Source of the DNA: Hyphomonadaceae bacterium
GTDB taxonomy: Bacteria; Pseudomonadota; Alphaproteobacteria; Caulobacterales; Aquidulcibacteraceae
Reading direction: 5' to 3'
Assembly (NCBI GenBank): GCA_022841905.1
Contig: JALHQO010000004.1
Coordinates: forward strand, 230,936 to 294,935
Length of the DNA stretch: 64,000 bases
The notes under the pieces were generated by a model, which was not told the DNA's origin, made no database searches, and was given only the letters and a program-made list of their open reading frames with translations. The translations under genes and the position numbers were made by a program. Position 1 is the first letter of the stretch. Each line of letters begins with the position of its first letter. Positions 52,696 through 62,270 of the stretch are shown piece by piece.

Positions 52696-53184
52696 TCACT
52701 CCGGCGCCACGCCAAGCTGTTCGACTTCGGCCTCAAGCGCTGCAATCAACGCTTTGCCGATTGGGTGTTCTGCCGTCGCGATGCGGTCACGCACGGCAGC
52801 GCGCAGAGCGTCTACGTGAGCGAGTACAAGACGCGGATTTGCGCGGGCGGCTGCCTTGCCGGCGTCAGTTTCAATCAGGCGGCAGAGTGAGGCGGCGAGT
52901 TGGGTAGCCAGCGGAAAGCCGTAGGAACCGCCCATGCCTTTTACGTCATGCGCCGCGGAAAATAGGGCATCGAGCGCCCCATCGCTCCAGCCGGCGTTTT
53001 GCGCGGCGACGCGGGCGATTTGAAGTTTGCGGATGTCGTCGTCCAGCCATTGCTCGAATGAGCCGCCCATTGCCTTCATCGCATCGTCTGCACGCTTGAG
53101 CGCCGATGGATCGAACACCGGCTGTTGCAGTGCGCGGCGCCCGGTCGTGCGGGGATCGATGAACTGGGCTTTGGGCTTTGACAT
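52696..53184 (-). CDS. Hpt (histidine phosphotransfer) domain protein
   Basis: 162 residues. The Hpt helix is FSAAHDVKGMGGSYGFPLATQLAASLCRLIE (about residues 79-109), where the HxxKGxxxxxG pattern gives the phosphorylated His. No kinase or receiver domain is attached, so it would relay phosphate between separate proteins. The ATG at 53184 is preferred over 53208. It lies between NAD kinase and the EAL-like gene on one strand. Confidence 0.8.
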   Translation of the reverse strand: MSKPKAQFIDPRTTGRRALQQPVFDPSALKRADDAMKAMGGSFEQWLDDDIRKLQIARVAAQNAGWSDGALDALFSAAHDVKGMGGSYGFPLATQLAASLCRLIETDAGKAAARANPRLVLAHVDALRAAVRDRIATAEHPIGKALIAALEAEVEQLGVAPE

Positions 53185-53229
53185 GAAGCGGCGAGCATCG
53201 ACCCGCAAAGTGAACAGAGCGTTGACGGC

Positions 53230-53988
53230 TCAGACGTTGAACTGCTCGCGCAGGATGCGTTCGTCGAGGGCGTGACCCTTGTCGAACAGCAGCGGTAGTT
53301 CAGCGCCGCTGTCTTCGCTGATATCGACGGCCACCACATCGCGCATTTCGCGATTGTCGGCGGCGGCGCTGACGCCTCGGCGCTCGGCCTCCAGCACCTC
53401 GATCCGCACCTGCGCCCGTTGTGGCAGCAGCGCGCCGCGCCAGCGCCGGGGCCGGAAGGCGCTGATCGGAGTGAGCGCCAAAAGCCGGGAGTCGATCGGC
53501 AGGATCGGGCCGTGGGCCGAAAAGTTGTAAGCGGTCGAGCCGGCCGGGGTGGCGACCATGACGCCGTCGCACAACAGCTCAGCCATGCGCTCCGCCCCGT
53601 CGACGATGATCTTGAGCTTCGCCGATTGCGCCGTCTGGCGGATGAGCGAGACCTCATTGAAGGCGCGCTCTTCCACGATGGCGCCGCTGGCCGTCTGGCA
53701 ACGGGCCACGAGCGGGCGGATGCTGACGGACTCAACGTTCGCCAGCCGTTCGTCCAACCCATCCTCGTTGTAGTCGTTCATCAGGAAGCCAACCGTTCCC
53801 CGGTTCATGCCGTAAACCGGCTTGCTGTCTTTCAGCCGCCGGCGCAGCGTTTCCAGCATGTGGCCGTCGCCGCCGAGTACGACGATGACGTCGGCCTCGG
53901 CCTCGCCGCTCTCGCCATAGACATGGCGGAGCCGGCGCAGGGCCTCCTGCGCTTCGGGACGCGCGCTGGCTGTGAACGCAAGCTTCAT
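53230..53988 (-). CDS. nadK: NAD kinase
   Basis: A 252-residue enzyme that phosphorylates NAD to NADP. The diagnostic GGDGHMLETLRR (GGDG, near residue 38) and NRGTVGFLMN are present, with STAYNFSAHGPILP in the C-terminal domain. The length is close to short bacterial NAD kinases. It heads a minus-strand run with the Hpt and EAL-like genes and is divergent from the class II aldolase gene. Confidence 0.95.
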   Translation of the reverse strand: MKLAFTASARPEAQEALRRLRHVYGESGEAEADVIVVLGGDGHMLETLRRRLKDSKPVYGMNRGTVGFLMNDYNEDGLDERLANVESVSIRPLVARCQTASGAIVEERAFNEVSLIRQTAQSAKLKIIVDGAERMAELLCDGVMVATPAGSTAYNFSAHGPILPIDSRLLALTPISAFRPRRWRGALLPQRAQVRIEVLEAERRGVSAAADNREMRDVVAVDISEDSGAELPLLFDKGHALDERILREQFNV

Positions 53989-54083
53989 CGGGCGGTTATG
54001 ACCTGCCGCCCGCGCCCCGGCAATCGCGAGGCAGACGCCGCGTCATGGTTGAGCGCCGCCCTTAATGGGGCTAGCGTACGTCC

Positions 54084-54851
54084 ATGGCAGACGATGCAAG
54101 CAGATCCCTGAAGAGCCGGGTTTCGGCGGAAGAGTGGCAAGCGCGCGTGGATTGCGCCGCGCTCTATCGGCTCGTGGCGCTCCATGGCTGGGACGACATG
54201 ATCTTCACGCACATCTCGATGCGCGTGCCCGGGCCGGAACACCATTTCCTGATCAATCCTTACGGGATGTTCTTCGAGGAGATCACCGCATCGTCGCTGG
54301 TGAAGGTTGATCTCGAAGGCAACATCGTCTCGCCGACGCCGTACTACATCAATCCAGCCGGCTTCACGATCCACTCGGCCGTTCACGCCGCGCGCGAAGA
54401 CGCGCTTTGCGTCATCCACTTGCACACGGACGCTGGCGTCGGCGTGTCGGCGCAGAAAGATGGCCTGCTGCCGCTGACGCAAAATGCGCTGCTCATGATC
54501 CCGAACCTCGCCTATCACGGCTATGAAGGCGTGGCGCTCAATCTCGATGAGCGCGAGCGCTTGGTGAAAGACATCGGCGACAAGAAGCTCATGCTTCTGC
54601 GCAATCACGGAACGCTCGCTGTCGGCTCGACTGCAGCAGAAGCGTTCGTCGGCATCTTCTTCCTAGAGCGCGCGTGCGCGCAGCAGGTCGCCGCTTTGAG
54701 CGCGGGCCGCGAGAATGTGTTGATTGCGCCCGAAGAAGCGCAGGAAGAAACGCGCAACGGTCCCGCAAAGGGTCTGGGCATGGTGGCGGGGCTGGCTTGG
54801 CCGGGGCTGAAAAGAAAACTGGATCGTCAACTGCCGGGCTACGACTCCTAG
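54084..54851 (+). CDS. Class II aldolase/adducin family protein
   Basis: 255 residues with the family fold: DDMIFTHISMRVPGPEHHFLINPYGMFFEEI, then the metal-binding HLHTD (about residue 112-116) and RNHGTLAVG. The family contains zinc aldolases and non-enzymatic adducin-like members; the pathway is not identifiable. It is divergent from nadK with 95 bp between the starts. Confidence 0.9.
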   Translation: MADDASRSLKSRVSAEEWQARVDCAALYRLVALHGWDDMIFTHISMRVPGPEHHFLINPYGMFFEEITASSLVKVDLEGNIVSPTPYYINPAGFTIHSAVHAAREDALCVIHLHTDAGVGVSAQKDGLLPLTQNALLMIPNLAYHGYEGVALNLDERERLVKDIGDKKLMLLRNHGTLAVGSTAAEAFVGIFFLERACAQQVAALSAGRENVLIAPEEAQEETRNGPAKGLGMVAGLAWPGLKRKLDRQLPGYDS

Positions 54852-55510
54852 GCCTGATCGCAGCTATGACGCCCGCGCCAGCACTCGCTGGCGCTTGGTT
54901 CGCGCCTGAAGGCGGCCAAGAAATCCTGACGACGGTTGCAGGCGAGCGCGAGGGCCTGACGTTCTATGAGACCTCGACCTATTGGGAGGTCCCGCTCGGG
55001 GATGACGCCTCCGTGGTCGCTTCGCCCTGGTTCGAGCAGAACTACGACACGGTTGAGGGTTGGAGGGGTGAGGCCACCGTTGCCCTCAAGGGTGTGATCC
55101 TGCGTGATGGCCCCACGGTTGCAGCCATGCAGGCGGGCGCGCTGTGGGTTTCCAATCCGCCGGAGGGATGCAGCGAGGGCGGCGTGGAGTTGCGTTGGCT
55201 CGGCGGTCGGTCGTTCGGCGAGGGACGGTTCCTGAACATTGAAGGGGCGGTCCGCGGCCTCGAAGGTGGCTGCAACAGCGAGCGGATCGATGTCAGCGCC
55301 GGCTTTCGGCCGCGCTCTAACTGGCTGGTCATGGGGCAGGTCTTTTTCGACTCACCTCAGGAGGGTGACCAGGTCACCCGCGCTCAATTGACGCTCGTGC
55401 GCTTCGGCGAAAGCGGTCGCGGGCTGCAAATTGGGCTGCGGAGCCGCATAGACGGCGGCCCACAGAAGGCTGCGCTTGTGGTAGGTTTGTGGGGTCGGCC
55501 CGGTAATTGA
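54797..55510 (+). CDS. Secreted protein of unknown function, start uncertain
   Basis: About 237 residues from a TTG at 54797 that lies in another frame inside the aldolase gene. It gives a good signal peptide (STAGLRLLGLIAAMTPAPALA, cleaved near residue 34) before the mature AWFAPEGGQEILTTVAGEREG. The later ATG at 54866 would cut the signal to a few residues. The mature part is beta-rich (strands such as YETSTYWEVPLGDDASVVASPWFEQ and LRWLGGRSFGEGRFLNIEGA) like a small outer-membrane barrel. No family is recognised. Confidence 0.6.
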   Translation: MAGAEKKTGSSTAGLRLLGLIAAMTPAPALAGAWFAPEGGQEILTTVAGEREGLTFYETSTYWEVPLGDDASVVASPWFEQNYDTVEGWRGEATVALKGVILRDGPTVAAMQAGALWVSNPPEGCSEGGVELRWLGGRSFGEGRFLNIEGAVRGLEGGCNSERIDVSAGFRPRSNWLVMGQVFFDSPQEGDQVTRAQLTLVRFGESGRGLQIGLRSRIDGGPQKAALVVGLWGRPGN

Positions 55511-55582
55511 TCGACGGGCGGTGGACAGCCGTAATGACAAGACACACATCCGCAAAACATTCTTTGTAGGCTCCGTTACATC

Positions 55583-56731
55583 ATGTTGGGGATTTTCAAG
55601 CGTTATGGCTTCGCGGCCGTCGTCGCCGTCGGGCTGGGGCTGATGACGTTTGTCGTGCTCGGCAAGACGGTATGGGACGGCGTCAGCGAAAGCGTCGCCG
55701 CTGCCCCTGGCGGCGGTGGCCCTGGCCGGGGCGGCCCTGGCGGGGCTCCCACAGTTCTGGCAGCTACTGCAAGCCTCCACACATTCACCGACGGCCTCCA
55801 AGCCATCGGCACGGCCCAGGCGCGCGAGAGCATCGTTTTGACCCCTAAGGTCGCGGACACGATCCGCGCGCTGCGCTTCGACAGCGGCGACCGCGTGCGT
55901 CGCGGCCAAGTGCTGGTCGAGATGTCGAGCGTTGAGCAGGCGGCGGATTACGCCGAAGCGCGCGCGGCCAACGACGCCGCCCAGGAAGAATTGCGCCGCT
56001 ATCAAGAATTGTTCGACCGCGGCTTTGCCTCGCAAGCGCGCCTCGACACCGTGCGCGCCGCCGCCAATGCGACGGAAGCGCGCCTTAATGCGGGCGCTTC
56101 GCGCATCGCTGATCGCACTATTCGCGCGCCGTTCGCCGGCGTTGTCGGCCTGCGGACCGCGAGTCCGGGTGAGTTCATGCGCCCAGGCGATCAGATCGGC
56201 ACGCTCGATGATGTCACCGAAATCAAGCTCGACTTCGATGTGACGGAAACCGAACTCGCACGCTTGGCGCCTGGCGTGGAAATCATCGCGCTGACGGCGG
56301 CCTATCCCGATCGGACATTTACCGGCGTGATCGCCGACGTCGACAGCCGCGTCGATCCCGCCACGCGCACTGTGCGCGTGCGCGCCATGTTGCCGAATCC
56401 GGACGAAGTGCTGCGCCCCGGCATGCTGATGACGGTGCAAGTGCGCTCGAACCCGCGCCAGGGGCTCGCCATCCCAGAAATCGCGATCCTCGATCAGGCC
56501 GACGGCGCTTATGTCTATCGCGTCGTCGCACGCGAAGGCGGGCAGGCCGTTGACCTCGTGCGCCTGCGCGTCGGCCAACGCACGGGCGGCATGGCCGAAG
56601 TGCTCGAAGGCCTGAGCGCCGGCGATCAGGTGATCACGGAGGGTGTGCAAAGCGTCCGTCCTGGCCAGCCGGTGCAGATTGGCGCCAGCCCCGGCTCCGC
56701 TGACGCGCTCGACCTGCGGCCGCGCGGGTAG
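55583..56731 (+). CDS. RND efflux periplasmic adaptor (HlyD/AcrA-like)
   Basis: A 382-residue membrane fusion protein with an N-terminal anchor (YGFAAVVAVGLGLMTFVVLG), a Gly/Pro-rich linker, a barrel-sandwich start (AQARESIVLTPKVADTIRALRFDSGDRVRRGQVLVEM), a helical hairpin (about residues 120-165) and beta-barrel and membrane-proximal domains. It bridges the RND permease to an outer-membrane channel; no TolC-like gene is in this window. It precedes the permease by 9 nt. Confidence 0.93.
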   Translation: MLGIFKRYGFAAVVAVGLGLMTFVVLGKTVWDGVSESVAAAPGGGGPGRGGPGGAPTVLAATASLHTFTDGLQAIGTAQARESIVLTPKVADTIRALRFDSGDRVRRGQVLVEMSSVEQAADYAEARAANDAAQEELRRYQELFDRGFASQARLDTVRAAANATEARLNAGASRIADRTIRAPFAGVVGLRTASPGEFMRPGDQIGTLDDVTEIKLDFDVTETELARLAPGVEIIALTAAYPDRTFTGVIADVDSRVDPATRTVRVRAMLPNPDEVLRPGMLMTVQVRSNPRQGLAIPEIAILDQADGAYVYRVVAREGGQAVDLVRLRVGQRTGGMAEVLEGLSAGDQVITEGVQSVRPGQPVQIGASPGSADALDLRPRG

Positions 56732-56740
56732 CGCGGCGCA

Positions 56741-59700
56741 ATGACCCTCTCCGACCTTTCAGTTCGCCGTCCCGTTCTCGCGCTGGTGATGTCGCTGGTC
56801 ATCATCGCGTTCGGCGCGATTGCCTTCACGACGCTGCCGCTTCGCGAACTGCCGGACGTCGATCGCCCCATCGTTTCGATCAACACGTCTTATCCGGGCG
56901 CCTCGGCGCAAGTAGTCGAAAATCAAATCACCCGCATCATCGAAGATCAACTGTCCGGCATAGATGGCATCGACACCATCAACTCGGTCAGCCGCGACGG
57001 CCGCTCCTCGGTCAATATCGAATTCCAACTCAGCCGCGACATCGAAGACGCCGCTAACGACGTGCGCAACGCCGTCGACCGCGCGCGCGGTCAATTGCCG
57101 CTCGATATAGACGACCCGGTGATCCGCAAAGCCGACGCCGATGCCGATCCGATCATCTGGTTCAGCTTGGAATCGAGCACGCTCGATCGGACCGAGTTGA
57201 CCGATTACGCCGAACGCTACGTCGTCGATCGGCTCTCAGTGCTGAACGGCGTGGCAAGCGTCACGGTGGGCGGCGGCTTTCGGCCCTCCTTGCGGATTTG
57301 GCTCGACACCAACGCCATGGCCGCGCGCGGCCTCACTGTGCAGGATGTCGAAACCGCTCTGCGCGCGCAGAACGTGGAACTGCCGGCTGGCTACGTCCAA
57401 AGCGAAGAGCGCGACTATCAGGTCCGGGTGGCGCGCGCGTTCGAGACGCCTGAGCAATTCCAGCGCTTGCCCTTGCGCGGTGCGGGCGAGTCCGGTGACG
57501 TTGTGGTGCGGCTCGGTGATATCGCGCGCATCGAAATGGCGCCGGAGGAAACCCGGCGCATCTTTCGCGGCAACGGCAACGAGCAGGTCGGTCTTGGCAT
57601 TGTGCGCCAATCCACCTCGAACGCGCTGGACGTTGGCCGTCTGGTGAAGGCCGAGATCGAACGCATCCGGCCCGAACTGCCTGAAGGCACCAATATCGTC
57701 CTCACCTACGACGCCACGCTCTTCATCGAGCGCGCGATCGAACGCGTGGGCGCAGCGCTGTTGGAATCGACGGCGCTGGTCATTCTGGTGATCTTCCTTT
57801 TCTTGGGATCGTGGCGCGCGGCTTTCGTGCCGGCGGCGGTGATCCCCGTCTGCCTCGTCGGCGCGTTCTTGGTGATGTCGATCTTCGGCTTCTCGATCAA
57901 CTTGCTGACGCTGCTGGCGCTCGTCCTGGCCATCGGCCTCGTCGTGGACGATTCTATCGTCGTGCTGGAAAATGCGCAGCGGCGCGTCGATACATTGGGA
58001 GAGCCGCCTTTGGTGGCGTCCGAGCGCGGAACGCGGCAGGTGTTCTTCGCTATCGTCGCGACCTCCGCGGTGCTGGTCGCCGTGTTCGCGCCGCTCCTGT
58101 TCGTCGGCGGCTACATCGGTGCACTATTTGTCGAACTGGCGGTTACCATTGCCGGCGTCGTGGTCATCTCGGCCTTCGCGTCGCTGACGCTGTCGCCGAT
58201 GATGTGCTCGAAGCTCTTGAAGCCGGTGAAGACGAGCACGCGGCTGTCGCGCTTTATTGACGGCGGCTTGAATGCGTTGCGCAGCTCATACCGCTCGTCC
58301 TTGGAAGCGGCGCTGAACTTCAAGCCGATAGTGATTGCCGTGTTCATCGGCGTCATTGCACTCGGCGGCGTCATCTTCTCGCAATTGCCCTCCGAGCTCA
58401 CGCCGCCGGAAGACCGCGGCAATCTGATCGTGTTTGCGCAAGGGCCGGAGGGCGCGGGCTTCGAGTACATGGCGCGCGTCATGGATCAGGTCGAAGACGT
58501 GCTGATGGAGTATGTCGAGAGCGGCGAGGCGCAGCGTATTCTTGTTGTCGCGCCTGGATTCGGCGATGCCGGCACCAGCCGCTTCTCCAGCGGCATCGCG
58601 CGCGTGTTCCTGGCCAACTGGGAAGATCGCGAACGGTCCGGCGCGGAGATTGAAACCGAACTCAATGCGCGGCTCGGCGCCATCCCGGGCGCAACCGTGC
58701 GCGCGCGCATGCAAAACCCCTTCCAGGGTGGTGGCGGCGGTGGCGCTGACGGCGCGTCGATGGTGTTGCTGGGCTCGACCTATGACCAAGTCGTGCCGGT
58801 CGCGACGCGCATCGTCGAGCGCATGCGGGAAAGCCCGAACTTCCAGCGGCCGCGGATGAACTACGAGCCGACGTCGCCGCGCGTGCTGGTCGACATCGAC
58901 CGGGAACGCGCCGCCGCACTCGGTGTCTCGGTGCAAAGCATTGGCCGTACGCTCGAAGCGACGATGGGTTCGCGGCGCGTGAACACGATTACCGATCGCG
59001 GCGAGGAGTATTACGTCTTCCTGCAAGCTGAGCGCGACGAGCGGTCCGATATCGCCGATCTCGGCAACAAGTTCGTTCGCTCCGACCGCACCGGCGAGAT
59101 GATCCCACTTTCCACGCTGGTGACGATGCGTACAGTCGGCGACGCCGCCGAGCGCCGGCGCATGAACCGGCAGGCGGCGGTCACAGTTTCGGCCTCGATC
59201 GGCGGCGACTACGCCATCGGCGACGCGCTTGAAGAACTCGAGCAGATCGCAGCGGAGGAAATCGGCGATCAGCCGATTTCGATCGATTACACAGGCGCCG
59301 CGCGTCAGTTCAAGCAATCGACTGGCGCGATCGTGTTCGCGTTCGGGTTTGCTCTGCTTGTGGTGTTCTTGGTGCTGGCGGGGCAGTTCGAGAGCTTCGT
59401 GCACCCGCTTGTGATCATGCTGGCTGTGCCGCTCGCCGTGACCGGGGGGCTCTTCGGTCTCTTCCTCTTCGGCAACACGTTGAACATCTATAGTCAGATT
59501 GGACTCATTATTTTGATCGCGTTGGGCGCCAAGAACGGCATCCTCATTGTGGAGTTCGCCAACCAGCTGCGCGACGAGGGGCGCAGCATACGTGACGCGA
59601 TCGTTGAGGCTTCTGATCTGCGCGTGCGCCCGGTGTTAATGACGTCGGTGGCGACAGTGGTCGGCGCCATTCCGCTCATTGTCGGCCATGGCGCGGGCGC

Positions 59701-59884
59701 CGAGAGCCGCATGACGATCGGGACGGTGATCTTCTTCGGACTGACCGTGGCGACGCTGCTGACGCTGTTTGTGGTGCCGACCTTCTATGATCTGCTGGCG
59801 CGCTACACCAAGTCGCCGGAAGCGACGGCGCGGGAGATCGAGCAGTTCGAGCACGACCAAGCAGTCGCACGCCCGGCGGAATAG
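56741..59884 (+). CDS. RND efflux permease (HAE1 family)
   Basis: A 1047-residue proton-driven drug exporter of the AcrB type. The first TM helix and LPLRELPDVDRPIVSINTSYPGASAQVVENQITRIIEDQLSGIDGI are signature segments, and the TM4 proton-relay pair is in GLVVDDSIVVLENAQRR. The porter domain lies between the first and second helix sets, and the second half repeats the fold. The substrate is unknown. It forms an operon with the upstream adaptor. Confidence 0.95.
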   Translation: MTLSDLSVRRPVLALVMSLVIIAFGAIAFTTLPLRELPDVDRPIVSINTSYPGASAQVVENQITRIIEDQLSGIDGIDTINSVSRDGRSSVNIEFQLSRDIEDAANDVRNAVDRARGQLPLDIDDPVIRKADADADPIIWFSLESSTLDRTELTDYAERYVVDRLSVLNGVASVTVGGGFRPSLRIWLDTNAMAARGLTVQDVETALRAQNVELPAGYVQSEERDYQVRVARAFETPEQFQRLPLRGAGESGDVVVRLGDIARIEMAPEETRRIFRGNGNEQVGLGIVRQSTSNALDVGRLVKAEIERIRPELPEGTNIVLTYDATLFIERAIERVGAALLESTALVILVIFLFLGSWRAAFVPAAVIPVCLVGAFLVMSIFGFSINLLTLLALVLAIGLVVDDSIVVLENAQRRVDTLGEPPLVASERGTRQVFFAIVATSAVLVAVFAPLLFVGGYIGALFVELAVTIAGVVVISAFASLTLSPMMCSKLLKPVKTSTRLSRFIDGGLNALRSSYRSSLEAALNFKPIVIAVFIGVIALGGVIFSQLPSELTPPEDRGNLIVFAQGPEGAGFEYMARVMDQVEDVLMEYVESGEAQRILVVAPGFGDAGTSRFSSGIARVFLANWEDRERSGAEIETELNARLGAIPGATVRARMQNPFQGGGGGGADGASMVLLGSTYDQVVPVATRIVERMRESPNFQRPRMNYEPTSPRVLVDIDRERAAALGVSVQSIGRTLEATMGSRRVNTITDRGEEYYVFLQAERDERSDIADLGNKFVRSDRTGEMIPLSTLVTMRTVGDAAERRRMNRQAAVTVSASIGGDYAIGDALEELEQIAAEEIGDQPISIDYTGAARQFKQSTGAIVFAFGFALLVVFLVLAGQFESFVHPLVIMLAVPLAVTGGLFGLFLFGNTLNIYSQIGLIILIALGAKNGILIVEFANQLRDEGRSIRDAIVEASDLRVRPVLMTSVATVVGAIPLIVGHGAGAESRMTIGTVIFFGLTVATLLTLFVVPTFYDLLARYTKSPEATAREIEQFEHDQAVARPAE

Positions 59885-60349
59885 TTAGTCGGTCGCGCTC
59901 TCGACCATCAGATATGCGATGAGATCGCGGCGCATTTCGTCGCTGCGTACGCCCGCGAATGCCATGCGGTTGCCCGGCAAGAATGTTTGCGGGTTCTGGA
60001 GCCATTGATCGAGTTGCTCGGCGGTCCAGACGAAGTTCGCATCCTGCACAGCTTGCGAATAGGTGAAGTCTGGCGCCGCGCCGATCTCGCGGCCGAAGAC
60101 GCCGTGCAAGTTGGGCCCAACGCGATTAGCGCCGCCGGCGTCGATCGTGTGGCAGGAGCGACATTGTCCGAAGGCGCGACGGCCGGCGTCGTAGGTCGCT
60201 GCGTTGTACGGCGCGGGGAGTGCGGCGATGCGTTGTTGTAGCTCTTCGGTTGAGACGGAAGGCGCGGGTGGAGTCGCCGGGGTTGGCGCATTGGGCTGCT
60301 CGCATGCCGCCAACGCCGTCAAAGCCAAGGCCGTCAAAAGAGCGCGCAT
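59885..60349 (-). CDS. Cytochrome c lipoprotein, class I
   Basis: 154 residues with a signal peptide whose end LTALAAC is a lipobox, then a Pro/Ala-rich linker and one class I cytochrome c domain. Heme is bound by CRSCH, with the sixth ligand probably Met in GNRMAFAG. It is an envelope electron carrier anchored by lipid. The start overlaps the S8 protease stop by 1 nt (TGATG), so the two genes are coupled. Confidence 0.92.
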   Translation of the reverse strand: MRALLTALALTALAACEQPNAPTPATPPAPSVSTEELQQRIAALPAPYNAATYDAGRRAFGQCRSCHTIDAGGANRVGPNLHGVFGREIGAAPDFTYSQAVQDANFVWTAEQLDQWLQNPQTFLPGNRMAFAGVRSDEMRRDLIAYLMVESATD

Positions 60350-61674
60350 CACTGAATCTCCAGCGTGACCGATGACGCCCTGTCGCTGCGCGCGCAAGCG
60401 ACGGCGTCGCGACCTAGCGCCGCGCCGCGAGTTGTTGCGCCGCCCACGAGGCCCGCGCCATACACCGCGTCGCGGCCGCGCGCGCCGAGGTCGCGTGCGC
60501 TGGCGGCAAGCTGCTGCTGAGCGCGTGCTGCAACGCCAGGGTCGGGGCCTGCAAGCTCGTGCGCGAGCAGACGTGCGACAGCCGGCGCTGCATAAGAGGT
60601 GCCGCGCACGCGCGCCGTTCGGCCGCCGACTGCAGCCGCATCCACCATGCCGAGCGCTGCGAAGTCGACATGCTCGCCCCGTCCCGCCTCCGGCAGTACG
60701 CGGTTTCGTGCGTCGACGCCGGTGACGCCGACCACGCCAGCATAGGCAGCCGGATAAAGCGGCGCAGCGGCCGGCCCGTCATTGCCGACTGCCGCGACGA
60801 TCACATGCCCGCGTGCGATCGCGGCGCGAATGGCTGCTTCGAGCGCGCGATTGGGCGGCCCCACCAACGATACGTTGATCACGCCGACGCGCGATTGTGC
60901 GAGCCAGCCGATGGCCGCCACGATCGCGCTGGCGCCGCCGCCCGTAGGCGCTGCGCCGTAAACGTCAGCGACAAAGAGCGAAGCGTCGTCGCCGAGGAGA
61001 GACGCGACGGCGGTGCCGTGCGGCGCAGCGCGCGCCTCGCCCGCAAAGCCGCGCTGCACAATCGCGACGCCCGCAAACGCAGGGTGAGCCGCGTCGACGC
61101 CTGAATCGATCAGCCCGATGCGAGGGCCACTGCTTGGCCTGCCGTTATCGCGCGCTTGCTTTGCGCCGGGTGCCGCCGGGCCGGCGCCGAGATAAAGGTG
61201 ATTGAAATCGTACGCGCCTTCGGGGTCGAGCCTCTGCAGCGTCTCGACGGCGCGCCGCGTAGACATGCCGCGCGGAGCCCGCAGAATGACGATCCGCAAA
61301 CTAAGCGCGGCATCCTCTATCGTCTCGCTGATGGTAAATCCGGCTCCGCGCGCGGCGGTGAGCGCTTCTTCACTCGGTGCAATCGCGAGCACTTCGTTGC
61401 GGACGACGATGTCGCCGTTGCGGTCCGTGTCGATCGCGTCACGGTGGCGGCGCTGCAATTGGCGCGCTGCAACGTCTCGCGCATTTTGGAGTTCCCGGGT
61501 GGCGGAGCGGCTGAGCTCTTCGGTCGTGTCCGTCACTTGGCCGACGGGATCGCGCACCAAGTCGCCGACGGTCTGGCCCACGCCGGGCAATTGCGCCGAA
61601 GCGGGCGTCGCCAAGGCGAGCGCCAGGAGCGCCAGGAGCGCGAGGAGCAAGAGTGGGCGCATGTGCGGAGCCAT
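60349..61674 (-). CDS. Secreted S8 (subtilisin-like) serine protease
   Basis: 441 residues with a signal peptide (LLLLALLALLALALATPASA), an N-terminal prodomain-like part (about 30-190) and a catalytic domain with Asp in IGLIDSGVDAAHP, His in PHGTAVASLLG, the oxyanion Asn in VAAVGNDGP and Ser in RGTSYAAPA. It would act in the periplasm or outside the cell. The start may be 61674 or 61662. It is divergent from an ECF sigma/anti-sigma pair with 92 bp between starts and coupled to a cytochrome c gene. Confidence 0.93.
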   Translation of the reverse strand: MAPHMRPLLLLALLALLALALATPASAQLPGVGQTVGDLVRDPVGQVTDTTEELSRSATRELQNARDVAARQLQRRHRDAIDTDRNGDIVVRNEVLAIAPSEEALTAARGAGFTISETIEDAALSLRIVILRAPRGMSTRRAVETLQRLDPEGAYDFNHLYLGAGPAAPGAKQARDNGRPSSGPRIGLIDSGVDAAHPAFAGVAIVQRGFAGEARAAPHGTAVASLLGDDASLFVADVYGAAPTGGGASAIVAAIGWLAQSRVGVINVSLVGPPNRALEAAIRAAIARGHVIVAAVGNDGPAAAPLYPAAYAGVVGVTGVDARNRVLPEAGRGEHVDFAALGMVDAAAVGGRTARVRGTSYAAPAVARLLAHELAGPDPGVAARAQQQLAASARDLGARGRDAVYGAGLVGGATTRGAALGRDAVACARSDRASSVTLEIQ

Positions 61675-61766
61675 ATCAGCGCAAACGGATCCCGCGGTAA
61701 ACTTCTTCCGCCAGCCGCGTTGTTCCTGGATGAAAATCTCTGCCCGATCCGTTGTAGAGTGCGGAC

Positions 61767-62270
61767 ATGGCCGCCGAGCGCGATCAGATCCGCCGCGACC
61801 TCGTTGCGTTGCTGCCGCGCCTGCGGCGCTTCGCGCGAGCGCTGACGCGGAGCGCCGACGAGGCCGACGACCTCGTGCAGAACGCGTTAGAGCGCGCTCT
61901 GAAGAATCTCGGCGGCTGGACGCCCGGTACGCGGCTTGATGCTTGGATGTTTCGGATCATGAAGAATTGCTGGATCGATGAAGTCCGCTCAAAGGCCGTG
62001 AGGGCCAAGGTGTTCGCGCCTGAAGAAACTGGCGAACGCGTTGGTATGGATGGCGCGCGCGCCATGGAGTACCACCTCGATGCGCAGTTGGTTCGTGCAG
62101 CCATGGAAGAGTTGCCTGAGGAGCAAAGACTGGCCGTTGCGCTGGTGTTGGTCGAAGGGTTTTCGTATCGGGAAGCGGCGGATCTGCTGGAGACGCCCAT
62201 TGGCACGCTCACGAGCCGTCTGGCGCGGGGACGCGCAGCGATCGAAGCGCGGCTCACGGAGGGCGGGTGA
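61767..62270 (+). CDS. ECF sigma factor
   Basis: A 167-residue sigma factor with region 2 (LPRLRRFARALTRSADEADDLVQNALERALKNL and LDAWMFRIMKNCWIDEVR) and region 4 (LPEEQRLAVALVLVEGFSYREAADLLETPIGTLTSRLARGRAAI). It is coupled to the following anti-sigma-like gene, with the start overlapping by 1 nt (TGATG). It is divergent from the S8 protease, which may belong to its regulon; that is inference. Confidence 0.94.
   Translation: MAAERDQIRRDLVALLPRLRRFARALTRSADEADDLVQNALERALKNLGGWTPGTRLDAWMFRIMKNCWIDEVRSKAVRAKVFAPEETGERVGMDGARAMEYHLDAQLVRAAMEELPEEQRLAVALVLVEGFSYREAADLLETPIGTLTSRLARGRAAIEARLTEGG

Noticed and set aside
61720..61766. A GGAAC-CGTT type ECF promoter before the sigma factor at 61767
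   Set aside because: GGATG followed by CCGTTG is present, but the match is partial and the spacing does not fit, so it is too weak to list.
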